Source of the DNA: Epiperipatus broadwayi
Taxonomy: Eukaryota; Onychophora; Udeonychophora; Euonychophora; Peripatidae
NCBI GenBank assembly: GCA_028023455.1
Contig: JAQFVV010012513.1
Coordinates: 2,790,001-2,854,000 of the forward strand
Direction: 5' to 3'
Length of the DNA: 64,000 bases
Part shown: positions 11,231-22,984 of the stretch, one piece after another
Layout of the letters: each line of letters begins with the position of its first letter
Position numbering within the stretch: position 1 is the first letter of the stretch
Program-made: the position numbers and the translations under genes
The notes under the pieces: generated by a model
The model's database searches: none
What the model was told of the DNA's origin: nothing
Seen by the model: the letters and a program-made list of their open reading frames with translations, nothing else

Positions 11231-11933
11231 CTTTGGATCTGAGAGCATTGCAAATAGATCTAAGGATCTGATGCAACTATCTAGCAGCCACCTTTTACCT
11301 CTTTAGTTAACTCTAAAGCTTGGAGTTCAAGATAAAAACAAAGCACCTTAATATTTTCCATACAATCTCATTTGTATAGTCATATAGATTTAAACACAGT
11401 TCAGTATCTATATATTTTAATGTCTTTGGTTTATCAAAAACTACATTCACCATCATCCCTTAGGCATGAATGGTATAAAACCATTAAAACATCACAATTT
11501 ATCACCATTTCCTATGTTTATATAAGTTGTTATTTCCAGTAGCAAATTCTGCATACAATAATTGCTACCCAGTGCAAGCCATAGTAATCAATGGATGCAT
11601 AAAGGTTTATGCACTGGGTGATGCTACTATATAGAAAGTTTGCTATTGCTAATAACTGCTTGTGCAAGCATATAAAATGGCGGTCATGTGATGGTTTTGT
11701 AGTTTTATACCATACCTGCCTATGGATTTTGATGAACCAATGATGAAAAAATTATAGATGCTGAAATGGGTTCAATATATATGGCTATACAGGCAAATGA
11801 GTGTGGATTGAAAATATTAAGGTGTTTTCATATTGAGTTCCTAGCTATATAGTTATCTAAATAGGGAAAAGATGGCTAGTAGAGGATTATATTAGATCCT
11901 TAAATCCGTGTATAATTGTCTTAGATCCAAAGT

Positions 11934-11977
11934 TATTTACTGATGAAAGCCACAAACTAGAAACCAGTCTGGGTATC
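11934..11977 (+). ncRNA. type-I hammerhead ribozyme candidate (X1 right)
   Basis: All three conserved core elements are present in order: CTGATGA (11940-11946), GAAA (11960-11963) and GTC (11967-11969), with only six nucleotides (ACCAGT) spanning helix III. Helix I can form between GTTATTTA upstream and TGGGTAT downstream, mostly by A-U and G-U pairs. Stem II (AAGCCACAAACTA) is weakened compared with X2 and X3, where GGC/GCC pair. It is a plausible but possibly slow ribozyme. Confidence 0.55.
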
Positions 11978-12130
11978 TTGAATGAGTAGGCACTAGATAG
12001 GAATTTTATCCAAAAACCTTTGTGCATACATTATTTACTAAGGTTTGCACTCGGTGGGTGATATTACTGTATTTTTAACAATTTGTGTAAGAATATAAAA
12101 TGGTGATCATGTGATGAAAGATTATAGAGA

Positions 12131-12780
12131 TTATGTCAAGTATATTATATATTATTTAAAAAACAGTTTAACAACAATCAAAAAATATCATAGACTGCAG
12201 AATCCAAGTAAAGTTATAATTGAAAAAAATTTAAAATAGTGATAAAACTGCAGGGGTATGTGCTGCATAAAACAAATAGCCAGTTTTGGAACTTGGGGTC
12301 TCTTAATTGTGTCCTGGCTCCTTGTGGCTCCTTGCCCAAACCTTTTACAAAATCTACAGAAATAAAAATGGAACACTTTGCTATTGATAAATACTGTACA
12401 TATGATAAGGATATTAAAAATAATCGAATTTAAAACAAAATTGAAATATACAACTCGCTATAAATAAAAAAAATATTTATTACATCAATCTGGCTTTCAT
12501 TCCTTAATGAAACCATTTCAAGATGTTTTTTTTTACACAATCACATGACCAATTACAAAACACAATTCCCTCAAATGGACATTATTTACATTATATCTTG
12601 AAAAGATTCCATTGAGGAATAAAGGCTGGAGTGATGTAGTAAATGTTTTTATTTTAGTGGCTTGTCAATTTCAATTTTGTTTTAAATTGATTATTTTTAA
12701 CTTTATATAGAAGGCAACATTACGGACAAATTTTAACATTGAGATTTTATCATTTAAAGTATAATAAATATATATATGAA
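12131..12780. other. AT-rich sequence without recognised gene
   Basis: Short overlapping frames on both strands at 12188-12433 show no family resemblance. Confidence 0.45.
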
Positions 12781-12793
12781 GGTGGTAGCATGG

Positions 12794-12834
12794 ACCGACT
12801 AATAATGGCTGGTTAACATGAAATGCATCTTGGG
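12794..12834 (+). ncRNA. diverged hammerhead-like motif, family Z (copy Z3)
   Basis: Aligned to the Z copies at 47.7 and 48.25 kb: ACCGA, then CTAATAA (core CUGAUGA with G changed), a decayed stem II around GGTTA, GAAA (12820-12823), the palindromic helix III ATGCAT, C, then TTGGG. Helix I keeps four pairs, including G-U. A diverged relic of the same motif; the broken core argues against activity. Confidence 0.45.
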
Positions 12835-12840
12835 TTTGTG

Positions 12841-13464
12841 CAGTACATTTTTAAAATCTAAATACTAACTATAATTTGGATTACTGTTTTAAAATAAAAA
12901 TTTAAGAGTGAAACAATGTTAAAAGTTTGAGATTATATAAATGAAAGGTATTTACATATTAGACATGCTATGCTTTTCACATTTATATCAATCCATTCAT
13001 TATTTTCTAACCGTGATCTTGTACAAACTTAAAATGATAAATTTGTTAAAACAGAACCCATGTACATGATATTTTCACAAGATTTACAAAGTTATCCACA
13101 GTCTGAATATGTATGTGAAAATGTATAGTGGTTGTAATATATGGCAGTAATTGCACTAGACTAAATCTAAGACTAAATTGAACAATACATAAAAATAAAG
13201 CTGAAAAAGTTTTATACAATTCCCAAATATTACTTTAGATTCAGACAAAACAATCACTAATTTACAAAATGCTTAGTATCCACATAAGCTACTTACTGTG
13301 TAATATATAACAAGAATTGTCATTATGAAACAATCAATTCATCTGTTCTATTTTTGTATCAAAATGAAGACTAAAAGGTTTTTTTTCCCAAAATGGACAA
13401 TTACTTAAGACATGATTGTGCAATATAATGCCTGCACAGGATCTTCACCAGAAATGCATTTTTT
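12841..13464. other. AT-rich sequence without recognised gene
   Basis: No supported feature. Poly-T and poly-A runs occur near 13380 and 13460. Confidence 0.45.
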
Positions 13465-13900
13465 TTTCAAAAAAAAAAAAACAAACTTAAATTACTACAC
13501 TTTTATTATTTCTTCAATGTGGTGGACTAAATTTTTTGATGTCATCCAGTATGATTCATGTGAAAATGGTCAGCAACTGAAAACTCTTAATTCAGCAGTT
13601 TTATAGGATTTCCAACAGTCCAAATAAATTGCCAATTCCTCTTCTATATTTTGTTTGATGGCTTCCATCAGAATTACCACTATTCTATCATAAATTCTCA
13701 TGCTGAGAAACTTGTTGGTCTCCATGCACAAGCCATCAAACATCCACCGTTCCAGAAGAATTTGTCTGGTTTGTTTTTTTTTTTCTTTTTGTGCAAAAGG
13801 CTCTCGTCAGTTTCAACAATTTTGTTAGGGCCTGCAATTTTACATTTTTGTCTGTTAAACCAAGCTCTGTTTTCCCAATTTTATGGATGTTAATTTGTGA
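13465..13900 (-). pseudogene. Merlin / ISXO2-like transposase fragment (1)
   Basis: The minus strand carries the core of an ISXO2-like (IS1595-type, Merlin superfamily) DDE transposase. In one frame at about 13830-13790 it reads GPNKIVETDES, the signature around the first catalytic Asp. After a frameshift in a poly-A run it continues ERWMFDGLCMETNKF, then IYDRIVVILMEAIKQNI, then LDCWKSYKTAEL, which holds the second catalytic Asp followed by the family's CWK.Y motif. Downstream (HIEEIIK, near 13510) is only faintly similar. The N-terminal zinc-ribbon part is not recognisable. Expected enzyme: cut-and-paste transposition in the nucleus; this copy is dead (stop codons, frameshift). Confidence 0.75.
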
Positions 13901-14489
13901 ACCCAGCTATAAATAAATCAGATTGTTGTCAAAAATGGGATTCTGGAACCCTCCAATCATGTTCTCATATGAAGACCTATTTTATTATTCCATCCTTGAA
14001 CATTACAATAGCATTGCTGTCAAGGTTTTATACTGTTTTTTAGTAGTTTTCTCTTAGTGTGTTGAAACTGCTTGAGGGCATACTTTCTATGTAAACAAAC
14101 ACAAATATAATGTTACCAGGCCATTTTTTTTCCAACTTTATAAATTGCCTTTCTCATTTATAATATAATCATTAATTATGAAATTTAAGGACATAAATAA
14201 AATAAATTGAATAAAGAATTTTATTTTTTTTGGTTTTTATTTTTCTAAAATCAATTTTTTAATTTTAACAACAATAATAATAATTAATTTCTCCAAAACA
14301 AAAACTAAAAAACAAAATCTAAATTTCAACATGCAAAAACAAAAAAAACAAAAAAAACACTCAGAAACTCGCTGTCAGTAGCTTGTTTAACATCAAATAA
14401 CAAAAAAGTCCAAAAATGCATCACTGAAATCAACAACAATGAAACCAGCCTAAAATACATCCTTCAACAAACAACTTCAAAATGATAGT
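13901..14489. other. AT-rich spacer between two transposase fragments
   Basis: It may contain decayed upstream parts of fragment 1, but I cannot read a domain. Long A-rich tracts lie at 14225-14360. Confidence 0.4.
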
Positions 14490-15120
14490 CACTGGCATGC
14501 AAGTTGAAGCTCATTCAAGATAGCCTGGAAAAGGTTCTCATGCTTGTGCACATGCTCCACATCACTCCACCAGGTAGGTGTCCAGTGCTTTTCTGGATGT
14601 GCTGCACTGTTTCTTGTTGCACCATTTCAACAACCCCCACATGTGCTCGATGTTCCATGTGTGTGTGTGCCTGTGATGGGGGCCACAAAGTTGTATCTGT
14701 GGCTTACTATCAGGTGTTTGTAACCTGAAGCCTCAAGATCTGATGTTTTGTAACCCTTTCAGCAGTCAGAGTAAATACTAAAGCTAGGTTTCATATTCTC
14801 AAGAATGGCCTACAGAAGGGTGTCTGCAGATCGACAGGTAATGACAACAATGAAGCATTCCCTAGTTTCATGGTACAGCCTACTGAATATCCACTGCTGT
14901 GAAAGCAGCCTGATCTGGTGGTTCTTTCTACAGCTGAACAAAGTCTCATCCTTCTCCACAATCAAACCTGGTCTGCAAATTTTCTTGCAGGGACAAGACA
15001 TTAAGACCCTGTGGCAAAGCTTACACAGTCTGTTGGTCCAGTGGAACAGAGCATGTGTGGACATGCTATATGACCTTCATGAAATCAAGGCATGATCCCT
15101 CAAACCAGGACTCTTAGCGA
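14490..15120 (-). pseudogene. Merlin / ISXO2-like transposase fragment (2)
   Basis: Clearer copy of an ISXO2-like DDE transposase on the minus strand. From 15064 the frame runs through CPCKKICRPGLIVEKDETLF (first catalytic Asp), QQWIFSRLYHETRECFIVV and CRSADTLL. After one stop it reads AILENMKPSFSIYSDC, a stop where Trp of CWKGY is expected, then GYKTSDLEASGYKHLIV and HRYNFVAPITG. A frameshift later come NIEHMWGLLKW (third acidic position region) and TSRKALDTYLVE, the usual C-terminal end. Upstream, at about 15090-15120, SWFEGS matches the segment after the N-terminal Cys-rich domain. Stops and one frameshift make it a pseudogene. It is clearly different in sequence from fragment 1, so the two are separate lineages or old copies. 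Confidence 0.85.
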
Positions 15121-15500
15121 ATTGACAGCAATGCTTGCAGGAACCAGCTTTGTATTTGAAGTGATATCTTCCACAATGATAAATTTGCATTATTGACCGT
15201 GCAAACACTTCTTCACTGCTGGCAATATTTCATGATGCTGTAAGAATTGTATCACATCAGTTTGTGTAGACAGAAAATTCCAAACTTCAGGCATTTAACA
15301 CAAAGATGAGCATATGCGGCAGCAGCTGCTGCTGCAAAATAAATGTTATGCTTCTCTGCTTTAGCATAGAAATAGGTGCCACAGCCAAAAACAAACTATT
15401 TCTATGCTTCAGCACTGAAATAGAATGTTATATAGTGGCATGGCTGCCTGAATGGCATATTTCTGTGCATTTGCATAGAAAATACACTCTCTAGCAGTTT
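15121..15500. other. flank of transposase fragment 2, possibly its 5' part
   Basis: On the minus strand Cys-containing readings around 15240-15310 (LCVKCLKFG) may be the remains of the N-terminal zinc ribbon of the ISXO2-like protein. Three copies of tttctatgct-like sequence (15371, 15399, 15471) lie here. The boundaries of the element were not found. Confidence 0.35.
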
Positions 15501-16283
15501 CAACACTTTAAGAGAAAAATACTGTGTTTTTTTTAAAAAATGAAAAAAATTGTAGCATTAATCAGAAAATCGGAAAAAATAAATCAGTACTGAAGTAAAA
15601 AACACTTTGAAAAAATTTGTCTAAATGAAATCTAGACAGTAAATGAAAGTGTAAATTTATCAAATTATCGGATGAGATTGCAGAGGTTATTTGACAGAAT
15701 CATAAGGTTAGACATTTATTGTGAATTTGAAAAGGCATGCCATCTCCCCTAAGTTGCAGGACTAATACATAAGTACCAAATGAGATAATAACATTATTAA
15801 AAATATTATAGGAAAGTAATGAAATTATTGTATTTAATATACAAAGGAGTAAAGTAATATAAAGGTGAGTTCATACTAAGACAAACACATTATTCAGTGG
15901 CATATAAATTTAATAACAAAAGGTAAATCAGATCAATTATTTTTGCTACATAATAAATATTTGTAAAAGAAAGATACAAAGTGCTTTCCAAATATTATTT
16001 TTACTTGTAAAAATAATTATAATAGAAAATAAATATGTTCTGGTAAATTATTATCCAAACACAATCTCACACTTTGTAAGAGTTTATCATTGATAAAATA
16101 ATAACATATGTGTGAGATTGTGACCTGGGTCAATTGAAAAGGAACAAAATGCATCTTAATAGTAATTGATCTTTTTCAGATGCCTTTATTAAATGTTTGA
16201 AACCTGTGTAATTAAATGAAAGTTTTTAGTATGTGATAAGAAAAAAAAATTAATAATAGTCTTATAATGAATAATTATAACAC
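15501..16283. other. AT-rich sequence without recognised gene
   Basis: A small imperfect palindrome (acaatctcacac/gtgtgagattgt, about 16060-16121) is the only structure noted. Confidence 0.45.
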
Positions 16284-16290
16284 ATTAAAG

Positions 16291-16665
16291 ATTAAGCCAA
16301 TAAACATCACATGACCACCACATCTTATGCTTGTGTATAACTGTTGTTAAGAAAGGCAAAACTCACTATACGTATTGCCACACACAGCAAGCTAGAGTAA
16401 TCAATGGATGCCAGAAGGCTTGTGCATAAAATCTCCATCTAGTGCCTACTCATCCAATATCCCCAGACTACTTTCTGGCTTGTGGCCTTCATCAATGAGG
16501 ATCCTTGGATCTGAGGGCACTGCACCTAGATCTTAGCCAAAAACTAGTCTGGGGATATTGGATGAGTAGGCACTGGATGGGGATTTAATATGCAAGCCTT
16601 CTGGAATCCATTGATTACTCTAGCTTGCTGTGTGTGGCAATACGTATAGTGGGTTTTGCCCGTTT
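16291..16665 (-). repeat. hammerhead-bearing repeat, family X (copy X2), with 13-bp flanking repeat
   Basis: A ~375-bp unit starting agccaataaacatcacatga. It contains one hammerhead on the minus strand and ends in an inverted copy of its left part: about 16353-16470 and 16547-16664 are near-perfect ~117-bp inverted arms. The inverted right arm begins within about 16 nt of the position equivalent to the ribozyme cleavage site. The unit is bracketed by acattaaagatta at about 16279-16291 and about 16658-16671. No protein coding is seen, consistent with a non-autonomous element mobilised in trans. Confidence 0.75.
16459..16502 (-). ncRNA. type-I hammerhead ribozyme candidate (X2)
   Basis: Minus-strand order: helix I strand ATCCTCA (16502-16496), core TTGATGA (C3 changed to T), stem II AGGCCACAAGCCA (GGC/GCC pairs, loop CACAA), GAAA (16475-16472), G-TA-GTC, then TGGGGAT pairing with ATCCTCA over seven positions including one G-U. 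The layout (short helix III, open helix I) is the type-I form reported in Penelope-like elements and retrozymes. The first core C and the pair next to the cleavage triplet are altered, so this copy may be weak or dead. Confidence 0.6.
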
Positions 16666-17699
16666 TAACATTAAAGATTATTTGTAATAATTGGTTATTT
16701 ATTTTGGAAAATTATTTTAGACTCAGTGGGCCTTTTTTTTCTTCTTCTATTTCGTTTTAGCATTGAGCTAAGAAGGGGTTTTCTTTTATCAGAAAACTAA
16801 TCTATTCCGTAAGATATCTCTTCAGAGAATTTGAAATTATCAAATTGCTTAATAAAAAATTACAAAGGTCGGTTATATATAAATTATACAAATAAATGAA
16901 AATCTATATATAAAAGCATTAGTGCTACATTAAAATTAATCTGACAATTTTACACATTTTTCTTATTACCTTTTTTTTCTTTTAAAGAATATTAAAATAT
17001 TTTAACAAAGTAAAATAGAACATAAAAAGCAGTTTTTAAATTTCTAATGAAGCTCAAAATATAAATTGTATTTTATATATACATTTCTCAGTATGTTATT
17101 GTGGGCCTGAGATTCAAAACTTTAATTATTTGTAACATGATTTTCATATGATATTATATTGAAATTGTAATGATAGTATTTATCTCAAATATTTTAGCTA
17201 TAAAGTAATCAGTAATTTAGCAACCATTTACATTACAAATTGGGGATCACATTATTTACAAATACAGTAGTGTTGATAAACAAACAGAGTGAATCACCCT
17301 CTTCCAGTCTATGATGTAAAAGAACTCTAGTCATTGAACAACAAGACTAGAATGAATGTATCTATTTTTGGGAGCTTTGCTGTTTATGTGCATATCTTTA
17401 TCAACATATACAAACCTATTTAAATTTATCTAAAGTGGATGGTGTCAAAAATGTGGGTTGAGTTAATTTGACAATTTTAATTCAAAATGTAATTATATAC
17501 ATTAAACTATGTTTAATTTGAAATTTACAAATTAAATCTTATTTAATAATTACAAACAAAGTGTTAAATACTGTCTCCAGCCTTGTAAAATTGATTATGA
17601 ACTTAATAATTATTGCCACTGTCCAGCTATGGATCACCTGAAATATGAACTGAAATAAAAGTGTGCACTCTATGAGAACTTTGTGTTATCGTAAGGTAA
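16666..17699. other. AT-rich sequence without recognised gene
   Basis: Nothing beyond simple AT-rich sequence can be supported. Confidence 0.45.
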
Positions 17700-19280
17700 A
17701 TATTTCCTTTTATTTTTTCCAGGGTAAATTTTTTTAGTTAAGTCTCCGTTCAATCTTAAGCATAAATCCATATTCTTAATCATTATTTAACCTCATATTT
17801 ATTACCTGTATTTGTTTTTTATTGTATTTTCCATGTGTCTTGGAATTTTAGTTTTAAGATTCCAAGTTTGCCTTCAATTTTATTTACCAGAGAGTGTCTA
17901 GTGAGTGTATATTTTTATATATTTAATATATCTCTATTTATCTGCCTTACTTTTTTAAATGCTTTGGCAATCTGGTGCGATTTTAATTTTTCTCACCTGT
18001 ATTTATTTTATTGTCTAATAATTGATTTAAAATACTGTGTTTGCACTTACGCAAACCACAAAATCTTTTGGCTGGCGATTTATTATGTTTATTGTTCTAG
18101 TTTTCCATATTTGGAGATTTCATTTCTTCTTTTCCTACAGGACTGTATTTGTGTTTATGTCTCTGAAATGGGAAACTGGAATTGTTGTTCTTTGTAATTT
18201 TATAAATCACCAGCAGGAATATAATATTTATCCCCTTGCAAATCACAGGTGGAAGAGAGTTTGTTTCTGCTAAAATATTTAATGTCTTAAGATTTTCTAC
18301 TCATATACACTCTCTGATAAACTATCATACAAAAAAGTCTAGTTCAACATTTATATTTTGCTTGCTAGATTTGTTTTATCTTTATGTGTGGCTTTAAATT
18401 TTATCAGAGTGTGTACTCAGAACTTTGTAGATTTTTTTAAATTATAATTACTTCACTCTCTTGAAATGCTTGGGCAGATGTAATTGTTTTTTTAATTATT
18501 TGATGGTCTCCTACTGAGTCTGCTAATCATTATTTATAGATTAGTTTTTGCCAATCATTTGGTTGGGTATTCACCAGTTTTAAATGCTGTTTTCTTTTCA
18601 TCCTATATTTGGAATTGTATTAATTTAAAATCTTTACATCAAATATTTTCTAAGTTTTTTGTTTCATTAAATTGGAGACATAATTTTTTTTCCTTTTATA
18701 ATTCATATTCAGATGTATTAATCATTTATTTTGTTCTTGGGGTATATCAATTGTTTGCTTTAAACGTTGTATAACATGCAGCTTCTACTCGCATATGATG
18801 TTCTTGGTCTCGATGCATTTTCTGGGCCAAAAAATACTCGCTGGCACTGGTTTCATTGATTTAGTTCAAGAATGTATTGTTTTCATATCTGTGAACGGAA
18901 ACAGTGTTGTGGTGAATTTTCTACTGAAAGAAATTTGTTTTTTCCCTTTCTAATTCTCTATTAGAAGATCATTCTGTCTGCCAGAGCATTGAATTTTAAT
19001 CTTTCTGGTACATGCCTAAGCAACCCTATTTCTTGTGTTATAAACCTTTACTTCATAATTTATATTTGTATCAAATAAAATTTCAAATTAAGTTTAAACT
19101 TAATTTGGCTGACATTTGTCTTAGTGCTTTTATTTCTCAATTGTCTAAACAATATTTATTGTTTCTCCCTGAATCTAGTCGGCACAAACCATCATCCTCA
19201 TCCATTTTGATCACAGTAATTAAATTTTTCAGATACGTAGTTATCTGGTGACGCCCTCTGTGATCGAGATGGATTGAGGG
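17700..19280. other. T-rich tract of unknown origin
   Basis: Strongly strand-asymmetric (T-rich on plus). Open frames of 60-120 codons on the plus strand (for example 17835-18197) are dominated by Phe, Leu, Ile, Tyr and Cys, which T-rich noncoding DNA produces by itself. On the minus strand there are scattered protein-like readings, such as MDEDDGLCRLDSG near 19210 and PVPASIFWPRKC near 18825, but no family could be named. It could be an old retroelement. Confidence 0.3.
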
Positions 19281-19545
19281 TCTGGATATATATTTATGGG
19301 ATAGGCTTATTTAATTATTTTGAGATATTTCCAGTGTTCACACAAATAAAGTATTTGTTTTACAGACACTCCCTATAAAGTCTATATTACTATAGTAAAA
19401 GGGAGTGATCTAATTATAGAACAGACATGTAATATTATTTATGGCAAATGTGATTTCAGTTTGCAATGCCTGTTTTTAATAGGTTGTTTTCCTTGTTACA
19501 TCATGGTACAAATATTTCTAGATAAATTTATAGAAATGTGTGCAG

Positions 19546-20275
19546 AAGGAGTACACAAAAGTAACTGGAATTTTATAATAAAAAATTGTTTAATTATTTT
19601 AAATGTTTTAAATTTAATCTCTTTCAAATTACTATCCATTTGATGCAAAATATCAGACTAAACATGGTTCTTATTTTTCAATGTTTTCTGAAAACACTTG
19701 AAAAATAATGCTTTTTAATGCCTCTGTTGTTGTTTTTCTCACCACTTCTAAATCTGCAAAAAAAAGAGATTTTTTTTTCATTTGACAGCTTAAGAAGAAT
19801 CACATAAAGATATTGAGTGAATATTGCTGATGGATAAGTTGAGTCATTCTGAATTTAAGTAAAAGTGTTTCACACTCAATGGTTTAGAAATGACACTTTG
19901 TTGAGATGAAGCTTGCATTTTTTTATTTGTCACAAAATGGAACATTTATATTTTGCTGCATCATGTAAATTTTTCAGAACATGCAGATAAAATGCCTGAC
20001 CATTATGACCTAAATCTGAAAGAAAAATGTTGGCATCAAAAGAAAAATCAGCATTAGTCTGACTTTGAACATCACTTGCAACACTTTTTATGGATGTAGT
20101 CAATTTAACATTTCAATTAAACCATGCACAAATTTGTATTTTTATGGGAAAAGTTTTCTGGTAATCTGTTTCAAGCATGTTTTCCCTGCCATTTTATGTA
20201 AATGAAAACAGAATATCACATTTTTAAAGTTTTCAGATATTATAAAAATTGACAAATATGTGACACACCCTTTAC
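19546..20275 (-). pseudogene. mariner-like transposase, internally deleted (copy 2)
   Basis: Same family as the element at 0.2-1.1 kb but on the minus strand and more decayed. It shows FCFHLHKMAGKTC (N-terminal HTH relic near 20200), then SKVRLMLIF / DANIFLSDLGHNGQAFYLHV and LKNLHDAAKYKC in alternating frames (about 20085-19950). Next come remnants of the catalytic and C-terminal part (FRMTQLIHQQYS, then FADLEVVRKTTTEALKSI, about 19870-19700). Its left end (gtacacaaaagtaactgg) matches the terminal sequence of copy 1. The HTH is joined directly to the SKVK block, apparently at the same place as in copy 1. Confidence 0.7.
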
Positions 20276-21154
20276 AAAAAAATGGTTTATGACACTACAA
20301 TTTTATGCAGGGATGTCATTTTGAAGATTGATGCAGAAGTGTTCCTGAAAGAAGTATGTAACAGCAAAAGCATAAACTACAACAGGCATGCAAACCAGAG
20401 AATAATTCCATGTATTTTGGGTCTCCCCGCATATATCATAAAATCTGTGAAAATAGGATTATTAATATATATTCAAAGTTTTATAGAAAATTTACATTTC
20501 ACTGTTAACTATAATTTGAAATATACTTAATGAATTATGAATTGATAAATAATTCCCTATTAAAAATTAAAATACTGCAACATCGTTGACTCTGCTTTAT
20601 ACCAGATAGAGTGTACAATATGGTTTATTTCATATGATGGAGCACCATATAGATTAGCTGTTGAGCTATATAATGGATATGATTTTTATTCTACTCCATT
20701 TATATGCTCTAGCTAAACCTTTAATTCAACATTGCATTTAGTGGTAGCATCATGTTTAAAATTTATAAGAGTAACTACTCTGTGATATTATGTTACACTA
20801 TAAATACTACATACTTCCTGTATAAAGATACCACATTGAGCATAAATGTTATGCTCAATAAAATATATCTTTTAACTTTTCTTAGATGAAAACTAATATG
20901 AATCTTTAACTCTTGAACACATCAATAAATTGAATTATTTAATTTAGTGCAATAATATTGAGATAGGCTCAAGTTCATGAATCATGACTTTATCATTTTC
21001 AATGTTCAATTTTCTTATTAAACTCATGAAAAACAACCATTCCATTATTTGTTTTTACACAGAGCCTTATTTTTAAATATACATAAAATCCCTGAATTAT
21101 ATCTCATTATCAGTAACTATTTATTCATGATATGAGATATTTTTAAGTTTAATC
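20276..21154. other. AT-rich sequence without recognised gene
   Basis: The 82-codon plus frame at 20282-20530 has no recognisable features. Confidence 0.45.
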
Positions 21155-21605
21155 CAGTTTTCTCTGATCTATAGCCACTTTTCTTTATATCATACCAAAA
21201 CTTTTTATCAACCCATCTCATACATGGTTTCTTTTTAGTTATTTTACTTTTTGGCAGAATCCAATGTAACATCTCTTCTAATAATATTCAAACTAGTTCC
21301 ATTTCAGTCTCTCAGTTATTTGAACAATGTCAATAATATCTTTTTTCTTCTACTACTTAACTAGTTTGCTTTAGATATCTTCTTGTTGCTACCAACATAC
21401 ATCTCTCCGCGCTTCGTTGAGTACTCTCAAGTCTTTATTTACTGCTTCCTTTAAATATCCGAATCTTATATTTCTCTGTAAATTCTGGGCCAATCTATTA
21501 AAAATCTTTTTTTTTTTCAAACACATAGGCATATTTATTTTTCATACTGAATTATTTCTATCGAAAGGATTCCATCCAATTTTAATTATATGATTAATCT
21601 CTATA
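21155..21605 (-). pseudogene. old RTE-clade LINE, 3' part of reverse transcriptase ORF
   Basis: Read on the minus strand, this region aligns by eye to the C-terminal part of the better preserved RTE copies at 30.9 and 50.6 kb: AAATATGCCTATGTGTTTGA, the segment corresponding to the Cys-rich ERCMLG block, the KWSW.GHI block and the RWMDE block are recognisable at DNA level. Many indels and stops show that it is much older than the other copies. Confidence 0.65.
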
Positions 21606-22980
21606 TACATATGTATAAAATAAAATCTAGAAAGTATAGCATTAATTATAATAAGATGTTTATTGGCTTTAATTACGATAATTTTGCAGATAAACATTTT
21701 AATCGATGAAACTGAAAGATGAAAAAAATTAATAATTTATTACACTTATGCGCAAAAATATAAGAATCGCAATTTGTTTCTGATGCTCCGAGAACTTTTT
21801 TGTATTACCCGCGTTGTAAAATTTTAATGTTTAACCCTTTTCTTATTTCACTCTGAAACTGGTTTTGTAATAACGCTAATTAATCACCGAGTTGAACATT
21901 TAACAACTTTCGCAGGATTTTTGATATTTGAATTTCTTCAAGTCAGAAGATATTATGAATATCAATATTTCATTTAATTTTCATCATTAAAAAAAATGAT
22001 TAATGAAGAAAAACTAATGGATAAAAAATACTTCGAAAATTTCAAGTTTATTCTGTCAAGAACAGAATCTTATTTATGTGCCAACTTTATTAGCTAATAA
22101 GAAATGATCAAAGAGGTGAAATTGTGTTTTTTTCTTATACTTTCATACTCATGTATATATATTATTCGTAATAATTAATGGTTGTTTGGAGAAATATATT
22201 TAATCAAGAATATTTCAAATTCATAAGTTCTCTAATCAGCCCAAATGCCATTGTAAACTGCAGAGTATCATTTCTCAAAATACTTGGCTTGATAATCTAG
22301 CACAAACACACATATATAATATCTTATACTCTGTCATTATTAATAATATGAAGATACTACTATAACTGAGAATAAAGTGTAAATTAAATAAACCGAATAT
22401 ATTTTCGATGACACGTGTGCGTTGTAATTATGGTTGTTCTGTTAAAAATCTACTAGACCCATTTCATGCTAATTTGAATACTATTAGTTCTTTGCTTCAA
22501 TGTATATTTATTTTCTGTGCTATCTTAAATTTTCTATCGTTTCTTTTTTGGCACATTATCTTAATAACACTAAGATCAAAACTGGGTCTATATTCCTTTA
22601 TATAGTTGCAAAATACGGATACATTTGTTGAATTGATCTTGGTATTTTGTACAGTGATATACTGTGTCAAATTTATTCTCAGATTTGCTTTTGTTTTACT
22701 ATAGTAGGTGCAAGATAATATGCAAAGATACAAACTATGGAAAATGTAACATCAAAGAGGCATAGTTTATTACACAAAATGAATATATAAAGAGTCAAAG
22801 AGATAATAATATTTAATTTAGTAAGAATATAGTAAGAAATGGTACTCATGAATTCTTAACAAAACAACCCAAAATTATGAAGTCAATAATTTTTATCTCT
22901 GTTGTAGTATTTTCATATATATATGTGTGTGTGTGTATGTAAAGAATTATAATTATTCAAATATATTAACACTAACCTTT
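21606..22980. other. AT-rich sequence without recognised gene
   Basis: Short frames at 22408-22733 on both strands have no recognisable content. A (TG)n run sits near 22923. Confidence 0.45.
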
Positions 22981-22984
22981 AATA

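Larger units (their letters stand above)
11085..12130. repeat. hammerhead-bearing foldback, family X (copy X1)
   Basis: A repeat assembled from inverted X-family parts. The left part (about 11105-11300) reads as an X unit on the minus strand and the right part (about 11820-12060) as one on the plus strand, each carrying the hammerhead-like segment. Between them are X-family body sequences (ggatctgagagca.tgca, ccttaatattttc) and the recurring aagc...gtaatcaatggat boundary near 11126 and 11575. It is more diverged than X2 and X3, so it is probably older. No protein coding is seen; it looks non-autonomous. Confidence 0.65.

Noticed and set aside
17835-18197. 120-codon plus-strand frame resembling a membrane protein
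   Set aside because: The hydrophobicity is what T-rich DNA yields by default. An overlapping frame (18037-18273) is equally open, and no conserved motif or gene structure is visible.
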